Notes: generated by a model not told the origin, from the sequence alone. 64,000 bases of DNA from Kluyvera genomosp. 1 (GCF_001266615.1 NZ_LGHZ01000004.1:1-64000), one strand, 5' to 3'. Shown: positions 1 through 10,813, counted from the stretch's first letter. Translations and numbers: made by a program.

Positions 1-60
1 CCTCCGGGAACCAAATCCCGGTGTTTCCCCTAATCACTTAGCTTACGTGAACGGTGTTAG
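1..60 (+). repeat. Interspersed repeat copy 1 (cut by window edge)
   Basis: CCTCCGGGAACC, TGTTTCCCCTAATCACTTA and GTGAACGGTGTT match the right half of copy 2 at 8667-8775. The left half lies outside the window. Confidence 0.75.
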
Positions 61-126
61 GTATTTGCCGGGTTTCAGATAATTCACAAGATGCGCGCGG
101 TAAAAGCGCCCAAGTGAATACGCCAA

Positions 127-786
127 TTAGGCGTCGCAGTACTTCTTCTTAATCACCACAATGACTGTACCCAACAGGCCGGCAACCAGCAGGAATATCG
201 GCAGAATCATCAGGAAGGTCATCACCTGATCTTCATGGCGTTTGACGAAGGGGATCATGCTCAGGGCATAGCCTAGACTGGTGACCACGCCTACCCACAG
301 CAGTGCGCTCAGCCAGTTAAACAGCTGGAAGCGGCGGTTTGGCAGGCCGGAAATACCCGCCATTGTTGGCAGCAGGGTGCGCACAAACGCCAGGAAGCGC
401 CCAGCCAGCAGGGCTAGCAGACCATGGCGGTCAAACATGCAGGTTGCCCGCTGATGATATTTATCCGGCAGCTGCGACAGCCAGCCTTTCACCACGCGCG
501 TGTTGCCAAGCCAGCGCCCTTGAATATAGCTCAGCCAGCAGCCCAGGCTCGCAGCCGTGGTGAGGATCACAAGAGTCGGGACATAGCCCATCACGCCCTT
601 AGCAATGAGCGCTCCCGCCAATAGCAGCAGGCTATCACCGGGTAAGAATGAGGCGGGAAGCAGGCCGTTTTCCAGAAACAGAGTGGCAAACATGACCAGA
701 TAAACGATCCCCACGACGTGCGGATTCGCCAGAGCAGCAAAATCGTGCTGCCAAAGCGCGGCGACAATCTCTTGAATAACGACCAT
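127..786 (-). CDS. yghB: DedA-family inner membrane protein YghB
   Basis: DedA/SNARE-associated membrane protein of about 219 residues, nearly identical in layout to E. coli YghB, which with YqjA supports proton-motive-force balance, envelope integrity and drug tolerance (family knowledge). Visible signs: hydrophobic segments across the whole chain, the DedA signature around [12 protein letters not shown] and the conserved stretch [16 protein letters not shown]. Two in-frame ATGs lie at 790-792 and 784-786. The second is chosen because an AGGA ribosome-binding site sits six bases ahead of it and because it gives the E. coli length. The gene is transcribed toward the window start, away from metC. 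Confidence 0.95.
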   Translation of the reverse strand: MVVIQEIVAALWQHDFAALANPHVVGIVYLVMFATLFLENGLLPASFLPGDSLLLLAGALIAKGVMGYVPTLVILTTAASLGCWLSYIQGRWLGNTRVVKGWLSQLPDKYHQRATCMFDRHGLLALLAGRFLAFVRTLLPTMAGISGLPNRRFQLFNWLSALLWVGVVTSLGYALSMIPFVKRHEDQVMTFLMILPIFLLVAGLLGTVIVVIKKKYCDA

Positions 787-1035
787 GAACATTCCTGTGG
801 AACAGCGTTTTCACACATTGTACGCCCGAATGATTAAGAACACCTTGATCGCGTACGCAACAAATGAAGCGGCGTTGTTCTGATTTACTGACAACAACGC
901 GTCATTTGTTTACGCCCGGTGCGGGTGTATCGATTCGGGAGACGACTGCTCTCAACATCGTTGGGGCGCCACTCGGAGCGCCCAAATAAATAAATTTACC
1001 TGCCCGACACCTTACGCCGCCGGGCCGTGGCTATG

Positions 1036-2258
<1,223 letters not shown>

Positions 2259-2392
2259 AAACTATCACGATTGTCAGCAGGGTGTAGCGTTTCCTGCACA
2301 TACAGCAGAAAATATTGCCGTATTGCGCGGAGAAAACTTTTTTACTGCGTAAGCGCAAGGAAAATAAGTGTGATTTAGGTCAATATGCAAAT

Positions 2393-2411
2393 ACTAATGA
2401 GAACTACTATC
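2393..2411 (+). promoter_or_regulatory. Putative Fur box upstream of exbB
   Basis: ACTAATGAGAACTACTATC matches the 19-bp Fur consensus GATAATGATAATCATTATC at 13 positions. It lies about 65 bases ahead of the exbB start. The exbBD operon is Fur-repressed in E. coli, so position and function agree. Confidence 0.6.
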
Positions 2412-2474
2412 AATTCGACGTTTTTTTGATATTATTGTGCTCAGATTTTGTGATTTATGTCCTGGAGATACACA

Positions 2475-3206
2475 GTGGGTAATAATTTGATGCAGGCGGA
2501 TCTCTCCGTTTGGGGTATGTATCATCATGCCGACATCGTGGTTAAAGTGGTCATGATTGGGCTGATTCTGGCCTCCGTCGTCACCTGGGCTATTTTCTTC
2601 AGTAAGGGTGCCGAGCTTCTCGCCCATAAGCGCCGCCTCAAGCGCGAACAAAAGCTGTTAGGGGACGTTCGTTCTCTGAACCAGGCGAGTGAAGTGGCCG
2701 CGGCATTCGATGCGCGTAGCCTGAGCAGCCAACTCATCAACGAAGCGCAGAACGAGCTTGAGCTCTCTGCAGGTTCGGAAGATAACGAAGGCATTAAAGA
2801 ACGTACCGGTTTCCGTCTCGAACGTCGCGTTGCGGCGGTAGGGCGTCACATGGGACGTGGTAATGGCTTCCTGGCGACTATCGGTGCAATCTCCCCGTTC
2901 GTCGGTCTGTTTGGTACCGTATGGGGCATCATGAACAGCTTCATTGGTATCGCACAGACGCAAACCACCAACCTGGCGGTCGTTGCCCCGGGTATTGCCG
3001 AAGCGCTGCTGGCGACCGCGATTGGTCTGTTCGCTGCGATTCCTGCGGTAGTTATCTATAACGTCTTCGCACGTCTTATCGGCGGCTTTAAAGCGAGCCT
3101 CAGTGACGTTGCAGCCCAGGTGCTGCTGCTGCAGAGCCGCGATCTGGATCTTAGCGCCAGCGGCGTACATCCGGTTCGTACCGCCCAGAAATTACGAGTA
3201 GGTTAA
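2475..3206 (+). CDS. exbB: TonB-system energizing protein ExbB
   Basis: Inner-membrane subunit of the ExbB-ExbD-TonB motor that passes proton-motive force to outer-membrane receptors for siderophores and vitamin B12 (family knowledge). About 243 residues, with membrane segments near 16-40, 130-155 and 165-190. The MotA/TolQ/ExbB signature GRGNGFLATIGAISPFVGLF precedes segment two. The GTG at 2475 is chosen as start because it gives the GNNLMQ N-terminus of E. coli ExbB and follows a TGGAGA site. An upstream ATG at 2457 has no such site. exbD follows after six bases. Confidence 0.96.
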   Translation: MGNNLMQADLSVWGMYHHADIVVKVVMIGLILASVVTWAIFFSKGAELLAHKRRLKREQKLLGDVRSLNQASEVAAAFDARSLSSQLINEAQNELELSAGSEDNEGIKERTGFRLERRVAAVGRHMGRGNGFLATIGAISPFVGLFGTVWGIMNSFIGIAQTQTTNLAVVAPGIAEALLATAIGLFAAIPAVVIYNVFARLIGGFKASLSDVAAQVLLLQSRDLDLSASGVHPVRTAQKLRVG

Positions 3207-3212
3207 TGCCCC

Positions 3213-3638
3213 ATGGCAATGCGTCTTAATGAAAATCTGGACGATACCGGCGAAATGCATGACATCAACGTAACGCCGTTTATCGACGTTATGTTAGTTC
3301 TGCTGATTATCTTTATGGTGGCGGCCCCGCTGGCAACTGTTGATGTCAAAGTCAATCTGCCGGCTTCATCAAGCCAGCCACAGCCGCGTCCGGAAAAACC
3401 GGTTTACCTGTCGGTGAAAGCGGATAAGTCCATGTTCCTCGGCAATGATCCTATTACCGAAGACAACATGGTCTCCGCGCTGGAAACGCTGACGGAAGGT
3501 AAGAAAGATACCACCGTCTTCTTCCGTGCTGATAAGACGGTCGATTACGAAACAATGATGAAGGTGATGGATACCCTACATCAGGCAGGCTATCTGAAGA
3601 TTGGTCTGGTTGGCGAAGAGACCGTCGCGAAAAAATAA
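3213..3638 (+). CDS. exbD: TonB-system energizing protein ExbD
   Basis: Second subunit of the Ton motor, 141 residues as in E. coli. It has a short cytoplasmic N-terminus, one membrane helix near residues 23-43 and a periplasmic domain. The proton-carrying aspartate is present in the PFIDVMLVLLIIF motif (Asp25). It is translated from the exbB transcript, six bases after the exbB stop, and followed by a strong intrinsic terminator. Confidence 0.97.
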   Translation: MAMRLNENLDDTGEMHDINVTPFIDVMLVLLIIFMVAAPLATVDVKVNLPASSSQPQPRPEKPVYLSVKADKSMFLGNDPITEDNMVSALETLTEGKKDTTVFFRADKTVDYETMMKVMDTLHQAGYLKIGLVGEETVAKK

Positions 3639-3644
3639 TCACCC

Positions 3645-3675
3645 CGAATGGCGCACTCTGCGCCATTCGTCTTTT
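3645..3675 (+). terminator. Intrinsic terminator of exbBD
   Basis: Eleven-base stem CGAATGGCGCA / TGCGCCATTCG with a three-base loop, followed by TCTTTT. It begins seven bases after the exbD stop codon. Confidence 0.9.
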
Positions 3676-3884
3676 ATATTCTCCCCGTAGTATAAAATAT
3701 TTTCCTTAAGTCTTATTATTTAACTTAAAATAGAATTAAATTTAACTGTTATTAAGCCCAGCTTAATTTATTGAATATATTTCTAGTATTAAAGTGGCTA
3801 GCCTGAAATAACCTTCCTACGCTTAATTCTGAACGCTAACAACAATATAAGCATAAATAATCTCACCTGCAGCGGGCGGAATAT

Positions 3885-5339
3885 ATGATCACCATAACGG
3901 CTTTGCGCGATGCCGATGGAGTGCATCGCGATCTGTTTTCATTATCCTCAATTCGCCGAAGAGCCGACAGGCTGTTGCTGGTGCTGGCATGGGTCATGTG
4001 GGCGATTTCGCTGGGCGTTGGTTGGATGAACGATAATCTCCATCTTGCGCTACTGGTTGCGACGACGCTATCCGCGCTGGGCTCATTGATGACTTTGCTG
4101 TTTTCCGGCACGCTGGCAACCCGCTTGGTGTACGCCTTTATTTTAATGGCCTATTCGGCGCTGCTTATTCAGCTCGGTAATGGTGAAACAGAATACCATT
4201 TTTCGGTTTTTGTCCTGCTTTCAGCGCTGCTGGCATGGCGGGATTGGCGGCCATTAATTATGGGGGCAGGGGTCATTGCGGTTCATCATCTGGTGTTTAA
4301 TTATTTGCAGGAGTATGGCCTGTTTAATATTACCGTATTTATGCACACCGGCCTGCACATGGTGATCATGCACGGATTGTACGTGGTGGCGCAGACCGTA
4401 TTTCTGGTGTTTCTGGCGGTTCGTATGGAGCAGGACGCACGTTCCGCCAGTGAGGTGGCGAAGCTGGCGGCGGTCATTAACCGGGAGTCTGGCTACCTGA
4501 CGCTGGCGCGTGATGCGGAAACTAGCCGCTCGCCGTTTGCCCGTACTTTCAGCCTGACGCTGGACGCGATGCGTAACACGCTGGAACAGGTGAGCGGTAA
4601 CGTCTCGCAATTGCTGGAGGCCTCACAGACGCTGCTGCAGCGTAATACCGCGCTGTCTGAGCGTACCGACAACCAGGCGCGTTCATTGGCAGTTACCGCC
4701 AGTGCGATGGAGCAGTTGGCCAGTGCCGCTTCGCTGACCAGCGAAAAGGCTAGCGAGGCGCGTAAACTAGCGTTGCAGGCCAGCGATGTAGCCCAACAGG
4801 GCGGTGACAATATTCGCTCGGCAATGGCCTCAATGACGCATATTCGCGATGAGTCATTAAAAATTAACGGCATTCTTGAGTTAATTGACGGTATTGCCTT
4901 CCAGACCAATATTCTGTCGCTGAATGCCTCAGTCGAAGCGGCGCGTGCCGGCGCTCACGGTAAGGGCTTTGCGGTGGTGGCTGCTGAAGTGCGCACCCTG
5001 GCGCTGCGCTGTGAGGGCGCGGCAAGGGATATCCGTCAGTTGATTGCCACCTCCGTTGAACGCACCCATCAAGGGGCTGAGCAGGTTGAACGCGCGGGAG
5101 AGACGATGACGGCGATTATCGATAACATCGACAGCCTTCAATCCTGCGTGGATGTGCTGTCATCAATGAGCGACCAGCAGCGTACCAGCGTGCTGCAAAT
5201 GAAGGGCAGTATCGCGCATATTGATGCCAGCGTGCAGGAGAACGTCCGGCACGTGGCGCAGACCATTCAGGTGGCGCATGAGCAACAGCAGCATACCGGC
5301 GAACTGAAGTCGGCCATCTCTGTTTTCCGCCTGGTGTGA
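3885..5339 (+). CDS. Methyl-accepting chemotaxis-type receptor with multi-pass membrane sensor
   Basis: Chemoreceptor of 484 residues. The N-terminal 180 residues hold about six hydrophobic helices with very short loops and no periplasmic ligand domain. The C-terminal half is a coiled-coil signalling domain whose hairpin tip [20 protein letters not shown] contacts CheA and CheW in this family. No HAMP domain is apparent between membrane part and coiled coil. The C-terminus ends in SVFRLV, without the NWETF tether for CheR/CheB. Sensing of a membrane or energy signal is inference. It sits alone between exbD and unknown genes, after an AT-rich 5' region of about 210 bases. Confidence 0.85.
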   Translation: MITITALRDADGVHRDLFSLSSIRRRADRLLLVLAWVMWAISLGVGWMNDNLHLALLVATTLSALGSLMTLLFSGTLATRLVYAFILMAYSALLIQLGNGETEYHFSVFVLLSALLAWRDWRPLIMGAGVIAVHHLVFNYLQEYGLFNITVFMHTGLHMVIMHGLYVVAQTVFLVFLAVRMEQDARSASEVAKLAAVINRESGYLTLARDAETSRSPFARTFSLTLDAMRNTLEQVSGNVSQLLEASQTLLQRNTALSERTDNQARSLAVTASAMEQLASAASLTSEKASEARKLALQASDVAQQGGDNIRSAMASMTHIRDESLKINGILELIDGIAFQTNILSLNASVEAARAGAHGKGFAVVAAEVRTLALRCEGAARDIRQLIATSVERTHQGAEQVERAGETMTAIIDNIDSLQSCVDVLSSMSDQQRTSVLQMKGSIAHIDASVQENVRHVAQTIQVAHEQQQHTGELKSAISVFRLV

Positions 5340-5447
5340 GAGGGCAAATTAAAAGGCAATGCTTCGGGCGGCCAAGCCATTAATGGAAGGTAAAGAGATT
5401 CAGGATTAACGGGGCGACTGTCGCTTTCGCTGCGCCGTCGCGAGGGG

Positions 5448-5894
5448 TTATTTCGCTCTGGAGATGACCGGCTGCTCCGGGCGTTTTTCGTCTTCTTTCT
5501 CCATTTTCAGAATGACATTTGAGGTCCGGTAATCCCCGTCGGCCAGGCCGCGGCTGATCTCGAGGGTCGCAGTCTCCCGGCTGAGCACGTGCTGATAGCA
5601 GGCTTCAGTGTGCGCGAGGATTTTGTCTCTAAGGTGGGGGTAACGCGCCATGACTTCGCACAGCGCAGAACCAAAGATCTCTTCTTTGACCTGGTAGGCA
5701 TAAATTTCGCGGCGATTTTGCCACTTCATTTTGACCAGCGCCGCAGGAATGGGCGCAGACGAAGGGCTGGAGATGCGGCGGCCCTCGGCATTTTTTTCAT
5801 CACGAAGCGCCTGCAGATTTCGCTGGAGAAGCGTTTCATCACTTATCTGTGGGCTTAACGTTATATTAGCCTCAGTAACATCGACAAGTTTCAT
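5448..5894 (-). CDS. Hypothetical protein, second gene of an unknown pair
   Basis: Soluble, charged protein of 148 residues that I do not recognise. No signal peptide or membrane segment is visible. The C-terminal third is rich in Lys and Glu. It starts one base after the stop of the upstream gene at 5896, so the two are almost certainly co-transcribed and possibly translationally coupled. Both contain helical segments and neither has a clear catalytic motif. A scaffold or accessory role is possible but unsupported. Confidence 0.7.
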   Translation of the reverse strand: MKLVDVTEANITLSPQISDETLLQRNLQALRDEKNAEGRRISSPSSAPIPAALVKMKWQNRREIYAYQVKEEIFGSALCEVMARYPHLRDKILAHTEACYQHVLSRETATLEISRGLADGDYRTSNVILKMEKEDEKRPEQPVISRAK

Positions 5895-5895
5895 A

Positions 5896-6291
5896 CTACT
5901 TATCCGTCAGATTATAAAACAACGGCGTCGTTCTTTCCTGGGTCATTAAATTAAGCCAGATTTTATTACCATCTTCATTAATGTCCTGGGTTTTTAACTC
6001 AATAATTTGACTTAACTCCAGTGCAGAGATCTCCCCCTGTACGACTAGATTATTTAGCATAAGGGCAAAGGCTTCAATTTTAGCCACTCGATATAATCTA
6101 TCTTTAATATGACGATCGCGTTCTTCCAGCAATGGGTTACGGGACTGGCCACCGCTAATCAATATCTCATCCTGCCAATCGGCAAGCGTAGCCCTCTCCG
6201 GCTCAACGAGCTGAAGCGGCTTCACATCAGTGCTCTCAGCGTCTACGGCTGAGATGCAAAAGCGGGCTGGGATAAGGGTTTCAGCTATCAT
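5896..6291 (-). CDS. Hypothetical protein, first gene of an unknown pair
   Basis: Unrecognised soluble protein of about 131 residues, no signal peptide or membrane helix. The middle and C-terminal part (YRVAKIEAFALMLNNLV, ALELSQIIELK) looks helical. The start is uncertain. The ATG at 6291 is used here. A TTG at 6309 would add six residues, and neither has a strong ribosome-binding site. The gene is divergent from the membrane-anchored protein at 6395, with roughly 100 bases between them, and is followed after one base by the gene at 5448. Confidence 0.65.
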   Translation of the reverse strand: MIAETLIPARFCISAVDAESTDVKPLQLVEPERATLADWQDEILISGGQSRNPLLEERDRHIKDRLYRVAKIEAFALMLNNLVVQGEISALELSQIIELKTQDINEDGNKIWLNLMTQERTTPLFYNLTDK

Positions 6292-6394
6292 ATTAGTGTC
6301 ATCATTCAATTGGCAGGCGCATGGTTTTTATTATAGTGAGCTTCGTTGACATTATCATGGCGCACTTTTAAAATCAAAAAAAGTGGAGAAAACC

Positions 6395-6904
6395 ATGAGC
6401 GGTATTATTTATTTTGTGATGGTGTTGCTGTTACTCACCGTCATTATTTTATTTTTCATGTATGGCCAAAATAACGAATCCTCTGATACTGAGAATGAAA
6501 CTGTTACCCCAGCAGTTGCTACGCCGTTGAACAAAGATGAAGGTGAAAATCATTTCGCCAGCTTGATGAGTACCATTACTCCGCCATGGTATTGGCGTAT
6601 TAATCATGAGTATATCGATTTTCTCCAGTCGACGATTAAACGGATGTCGATTGATGAATTAAAAGAAACGCCAGGCCTGTTTGAAGCGCAGGAACGCTGC
6701 CGCGATCTCAATGGCGCCGTCTACGAATATTACGACGAGATCAAAAGGCGCTGCCTGAAGGGCGAACAGGTCACACTCGGCGACCCGGTCGTCACAACCC
6801 TTCAGCAGTGCTACCAGGAATTTGCCCAGGAAGCGTACCCCGAACTGGTTGCGCTGGTGTGGCCAGACTTCCAGCGGCCGTTCATCCGTCCTCATGATGT
6901 GTGA
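6395..6904 (+). CDS. Hypothetical single-pass membrane-anchored protein
   Basis: About 169 residues: an N-terminal hydrophobic helix (residues 4-24, no cleavage motif), an acidic linker rich in Glu, Asp and Thr, then a predicted cytoplasmic or periplasmic helical domain with three Cys and several Tyr and Trp residues (ITPPWYWRINHEYIDFLQ). The ATG at 6395 follows a GGAGA site six bases upstream. A GTG at 6383 lacks one. Family not recognised. It lies divergent from the unknown pair at 5448-6291 and about 70 bases ahead of yqhA. Confidence 0.7.
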   Translation: MSGIIYFVMVLLLLTVIILFFMYGQNNESSDTENETVTPAVATPLNKDEGENHFASLMSTITPPWYWRINHEYIDFLQSTIKRMSIDELKETPGLFEAQERCRDLNGAVYEYYDEIKRRCLKGEQVTLGDPVVTTLQQCYQEFAQEAYPELVALVWPDFQRPFIRPHDV

Positions 6905-7474
<570 letters not shown>

Positions 7475-7485
7475 TTTCATCGTGA

Positions 7486-7506
7486 AGCAGGCCGGTTAGG
7501 CCTGCT
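7486..7506. terminator. Hairpin between convergent yqhA and yghZ
   Basis: Eight-base stem AGCAGGCC / GGCCTGCT with a five-base loop, placed between two convergent stop codons. No strong T-run follows on either strand, so termination efficiency is uncertain. Confidence 0.5.
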
Positions 7507-7516
7507 AACAAAATGT

Positions 7517-8557
7517 TTATTTATCTGACGATGCCTGCCACAAATTCAGCTGCCCATCTGCCACGTGTTGATCAATCTGCGCGAGTTCTTCTGCGGAAAA
7601 ATGCAGATTCCCCTGTGCGTTGACGTTCTCTTCAATCTGCTCCGGCCGGCTCGCGCCAATCAGTACCGATGTTACCCGAGGGTCTTTAAGCAGCCAGCTT
7701 AAGGCCATCTGCGCCATCGACTGCCCACGCTGCTGCGCCATCTCATTGAGCAAGCGTAAGCTGTTCAGATTGCTTTCGCTCAGCATGTTTTCCGTTAGGC
7801 CTCGCGCCTTTTTACCTTCTGTTTGCATGCGTGAACCGTCGGGAATGCCGTTAAGGTATTTACCGGTCAGCAGCCCTTGCGCCAGTGGCGTAAAAGCAAT
7901 GCAGCCCACGCCGTTGTGTTCAAGGGTATCCAGCAGGCCGCTCTTATCCACCCAGCGGTTTAGCAGATTATAAGAGGGTTGGTGGATTAGCAGAGGGATT
8001 TTCCATTCGCGCAGTAGTTCAACCATTGCCTGAGTGCGCTCGGTCGAATAGGAAGAGATACCCACGTACAGCGCTTTGCCGCTCTGTACTGCCTGCGCCA
8101 GCGCGGCGGCGGTCTCTTCCATTGGCGTTTTCTCATCGACCCGGTGCGAGTAGAAGATATCAACGTAATCGAGTCCCATCCGCTTGAGGCTTTGGTCGAG
8201 GCTGGCCAGCAGATATTTACGCGAACCGCCGGAACCGTAAGGCCCTGACCACATGTCATAGCCCGCTTTGGTTGAGATAATCAGCTCATCGCGATAACCG
8301 GCGAAATCTTCCCGCAGCAGGCGGCCAAAGTTTTCCTCGGCGCTGCCCGGTGGTGGGCCGTAGTTATTGGCGAGGTCGAAATGAGTCATCCCGCAGTCAA
8401 AGGCTTTGCGCAGCAGCGCGCGCTGTTCGTCGAGCGCGTGGATATGACCAAAGCTGTGCCATAGACCAAGGGACAGCGCGGGAAGCTGGAGGCCGCTGCG
8501 GCCGCAGTAGCGATACTGCATACTTTCATAACGGGCTGGGTTTGCTTGCCAGGCCAT
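7517..8557 (-). CDS. yghZ: L-glyceraldehyde 3-phosphate reductase (aldo-keto reductase YghZ)
   Basis: AKR14-type aldo-keto reductase of 346 residues, the same length as E. coli YghZ/Gpr. The family reduces L-glyceraldehyde 3-phosphate and detoxifies methylglyoxal with NADPH. The catalytic tetrad is visible: Asp and Tyr in HFDLANNYG, Lys in ISTKAGYD, His in YSHRVDE. The C-terminal cofactor motif SVLIGASRPEQI is also present. AAGGAG lies six bases ahead of the ATG. Cytoplasmic, transcribed convergently with yqhA. Confidence 0.96.
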   Translation of the reverse strand: MAWQANPARYESMQYRYCGRSGLQLPALSLGLWHSFGHIHALDEQRALLRKAFDCGMTHFDLANNYGPPPGSAEENFGRLLREDFAGYRDELIISTKAGYDMWSGPYGSGGSRKYLLASLDQSLKRMGLDYVDIFYSHRVDEKTPMEETAAALAQAVQSGKALYVGISSYSTERTQAMVELLREWKIPLLIHQPSYNLLNRWVDKSGLLDTLEHNGVGCIAFTPLAQGLLTGKYLNGIPDGSRMQTEGKKARGLTENMLSESNLNSLRLLNEMAQQRGQSMAQMALSWLLKDPRVTSVLIGASRPEQIEENVNAQGNLHFSAEELAQIDQHVADGQLNLWQASSDK

Positions 8558-8666
8558 AACTTCTCCTTAGTTTTTTTAAAACGCTGTTTCTACCATACGT
8601 GGTTTCGCGGGCCATGCCCGTTGGAGAGATCACACCGGTGGAAAAAGCCTGCGCTGCGCTAATGCC

Positions 8667-8775
8667 CTGAGTTTAAGATTGAGATACCCGGGGCGACCAC
8701 CGGGTTTGGCGTCCCTCCGGGAACCACATCCCGATGTTTCCCCTAATTGCTTTATTTAAGTGAACGGTGTTGCGC
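8667..8775 (+). repeat. Interspersed repeat copy 2 (full-length)
   Basis: Starts at TGAGTTTAAGATTGAGA and ends near GTGAACGGTGTTGCGCG. Two internal hairpins are visible: ACCCGG / CCGGGT at 8686-8705 and CGGGA / TCCCG further in. The right half is repeated at positions 1-60, and both ends without the middle are repeated, inverted, at 26555-26618. It lies in the intergenic region upstream of yghZ and yghW. Confidence 0.8.
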
Positions 8776-8869
8776 GTGGTGCCTCTTTATGGGTAGCCGT
8801 TAAATAGCGCTAGCCATCGCTCAAAATATCGCTATATAATTTTATATATAACGATTGGGGAGACGAACG

Positions 8870-9160
8870 ATGGACAACCATTTTGGCAAAGGGCTGATTG
8901 CGGGCATGAAGGCACCTTATGCCGATAGCGCACAGAAAGTTGTCGGCTTTTGCGCGGACTATAAGCGCGGTTTCGTGCTGGGCTTTTCGCACCGTATGTT
9001 TGAGAAAACCGGCGATCGCCAGCTTAGCGCCTGGGAAGCGGGGATTTTGACGCGCCGCTACGGGCTGGATAAAGACATGGTGATGGATTTCTTCAAAGAA
9101 CACGACTCCAGCACCACCGTGCGCTACTTTATGGCGGGCTATCGCCTGGAAGGGCAGTAA
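8870..9160 (+). CDS. yghW: DUF2623 family protein YghW
   Basis: Small soluble protein of 96 residues of unknown function, clearly the counterpart of E. coli YghW (shared core [19 protein letters not shown]). The start MDNHFG at 8870 follows GGGGAGA at good spacing. In E. coli this gene sits next to the hyb hydrogenase-2 operon. Here the next gene is yghU, so the hydrogenase context is lost. Confidence 0.9.
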   Translation: MDNHFGKGLIAGMKAPYADSAQKVVGFCADYKRGFVLGFSHRMFEKTGDRQLSAWEAGILTRRYGLDKDMVMDFFKEHDSSTTVRYFMAGYRLEGQ

Positions 9161-9162
9161 AA

Positions 9163-9181
9163 CCGGGTGCCTGGCACCCGG
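9163..9181. terminator. Shared terminator between yghW and yghU
   Basis: Eight-base stem CCGGGTGC / GCACCCGG with a three-base loop between convergent genes. On the minus strand the stem is followed by TTTTAC, giving an intrinsic terminator for yghU. On the plus strand no T-run follows. Confidence 0.7.
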
Positions 9182-9191
9182 CTGAATACGC

Positions 9192-10058
9192 TTATTTCTG
9201 ACGCTTATCTTCGGTGTTGGTGTCGAAGTCGCTGGCAGCATGACGCTCATGCAGCTGTTCATTCAACGGGCCATTGGTGCGGTTGACGATACGGCCGCGC
9301 TTCACGCCCGGGCGGCTGGCGATATCCTGCGCCCAGCGCATCACGTTTTGATAGCTTTGCGCATCGAGGAACTCGTCTGCGCCGTACACATTCCCCAGCA
9401 CCACGTTGCCGTACCACGGCCAGATAGCCATATCAGCGATGGTGTACTCCTCTCCCGCCACATAGCGACCGCGTGCCAGCTGTTTGTCCAACACGTCAAG
9501 CTGACGCTTGGCTTCCATGGTGAAGCGGTTGATCGCGTACTCGATTTTGACCGGCGCATAGTTATAGAAATGGCCGAAACCGCCGCCGAGGAACGGCGCC
9601 GAGCCCTGCAGCCAGAACAGCCAGTTCAACGTTTCGGTGCGTCCTGCCGGGTCTTTTGGCAGGAAGTGACCAAATTTTTCTGCCAGGTAAAGCAGAATAT
9701 TGCCGGACTCGAACACGCGGGTTGGCGGCGTGGTGGAGTGATCGCTGAGCGCCGGGATTTTTGAGTTTGGGTTCACTTCGACAAAGCCGCTGGAGAACTG
9801 GTCGCCCTCGCCAATGCGGATAAGCCAGGCGTCGTACTCCGCTTCCTTAAAGCCCGCCGCCAGTAACTCTTCCAGCATAATCGTCACTTTCTGACCATTT
9901 GGCGTACCCAGAGAGTAGAGCTGCAGTGGGTGATGGCCTACCGGCAGCGCCTGCTCGTGGGTGGCACCGGAAATAGGACGGTTGATATTGGCAAATGCGC
10001 CGCCGCTACTTTGCGTCCACTCCCAGACTTTGGGTGGCTGATAGGTGTTCTCTGACAT
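9192..10058 (-). CDS. yghU: Glutathione-dependent disulfide-bond reductase YghU
   Basis: Nu-class glutathione transferase-like protein, 288 residues as in E. coli YghU, which binds two glutathione molecules and reduces disulfides such as 2-hydroxyethyl disulfide (family knowledge). Visible: an N-terminal extension, a thioredoxin-like domain (VTIMLEELLAAGF, NPNSKIPAL, VFESGNILLYLAEKFG), then the all-helical GST C-domain with EEYTIADMAIWPW. It lies downstream of a DsbA-like gene on the same strand (about 50 bases apart) and near divergent gss, which suggests a thiol and glutathionylspermidine neighbourhood. Confidence 0.95.
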   Translation of the reverse strand: MSENTYQPPKVWEWTQSSGGAFANINRPISGATHEQALPVGHHPLQLYSLGTPNGQKVTIMLEELLAAGFKEAEYDAWLIRIGEGDQFSSGFVEVNPNSKIPALSDHSTTPPTRVFESGNILLYLAEKFGHFLPKDPAGRTETLNWLFWLQGSAPFLGGGFGHFYNYAPVKIEYAINRFTMEAKRQLDVLDKQLARGRYVAGEEYTIADMAIWPWYGNVVLGNVYGADEFLDAQSYQNVMRWAQDIASRPGVKRGRIVNRTNGPLNEQLHERHAASDFDTNTEDKRQK

Positions 10059-10108
10059 AATCGCTCGCCTTATTTTGATGATGTGTTGAGGGTGAAAGTG
10101 TAGCAGCC

Positions 10109-10657
10109 TCAGGAAAAAATCCGTGCCGCCCAGATGCTGACGTCATCGCCACTGCCCAAATCTGGCTGCACCAGACCGTTAACCATAAAGGTTGGCGAGA
10201 CGTGAACGCCATTTTGCCGGGCATAGCGGGCGTGCCATTTAATCTCTTTTTGCAGCTCGGGCTGGGCAAAGGCTTCCGCCAGCGGCACGCCGCTATAGCG
10301 TTCCAGACGCTCGATAATCTCCTGCGGCGTAGCCTGCATATTGGGGCCGCTGCAGTGATCGGTAAATTCAAACTCCTCGCGATGGTCGGCGACCGCTTGC
10401 ATTACCTTATGCGCAGCGGCTTTGCCGTCCTGCAGGGTCGAAGCGGCAAGAATGCAGCGGACAATCACGCCGGAAAACAGATGCCACGGCTGCGACTGCA
10501 AACGAATTTTTACGCTGATCTTATCTTCACCCGCCAGCGCCAGCAGCGCATCCAGCTTATTGAAAGTCTTGACGGAAAATGGGCAGGTGGGTTCCAGAAA
10601 CACCTCGAACGTGCGCGCTCCGTGGCCCCAAACCAGCGGTTGTGCCTGTAAACTCAT
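10109..10657 (-). CDS. Cytoplasmic thioredoxin-fold (DsbA-like) protein with CPFS motif
   Basis: About 182 residues with a thioredoxin/DsbA-type fold. The N-terminal active-site motif is Cys25-Pro-Phe-Ser, so only one catalytic Cys is present, and the cis-proline loop VSPTF lies near residue 160. No signal peptide is seen, so the protein should be cytoplasmic, unlike DsbA. Single-Cys CxxS members often act as glutathione-dependent reductases or isomerases (family knowledge). The ATG at 10657 follows AGGAG. A further in-frame start at 10675 has none. It is probably co-transcribed with yghU and divergent from gss. Confidence 0.75.
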   Translation of the reverse strand: MSLQAQPLVWGHGARTFEVFLEPTCPFSVKTFNKLDALLALAGEDKISVKIRLQSQPWHLFSGVIVRCILAASTLQDGKAAAHKVMQAVADHREEFEFTDHCSGPNMQATPQEIIERLERYSGVPLAEAFAQPELQKEIKWHARYARQNGVHVSPTFMVNGLVQPDLGSGDDVSIWAARIFS

Positions 10658-10813
10658 GCGGACTCCTGATGTCATTGATGTCGATTTTTCGGAGGATTAT
10701 TTTTCCCTGCGATAGGTCATCCTCGCATACTCGGGTGTATGATTAATCCACTTTTGTCGGATAAATTTCAACGTTCAGGCGAGTCAATCGCACGGTATGT
10801 TTGAGGAAGGTTC

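Noticed and set aside
3676..3884. Flagellar sigma-28 promoter for the chemoreceptor
   Set aside because: A TAAAGT hexamer near 3790 is not followed by a GCCGATAA-type box at the right distance.
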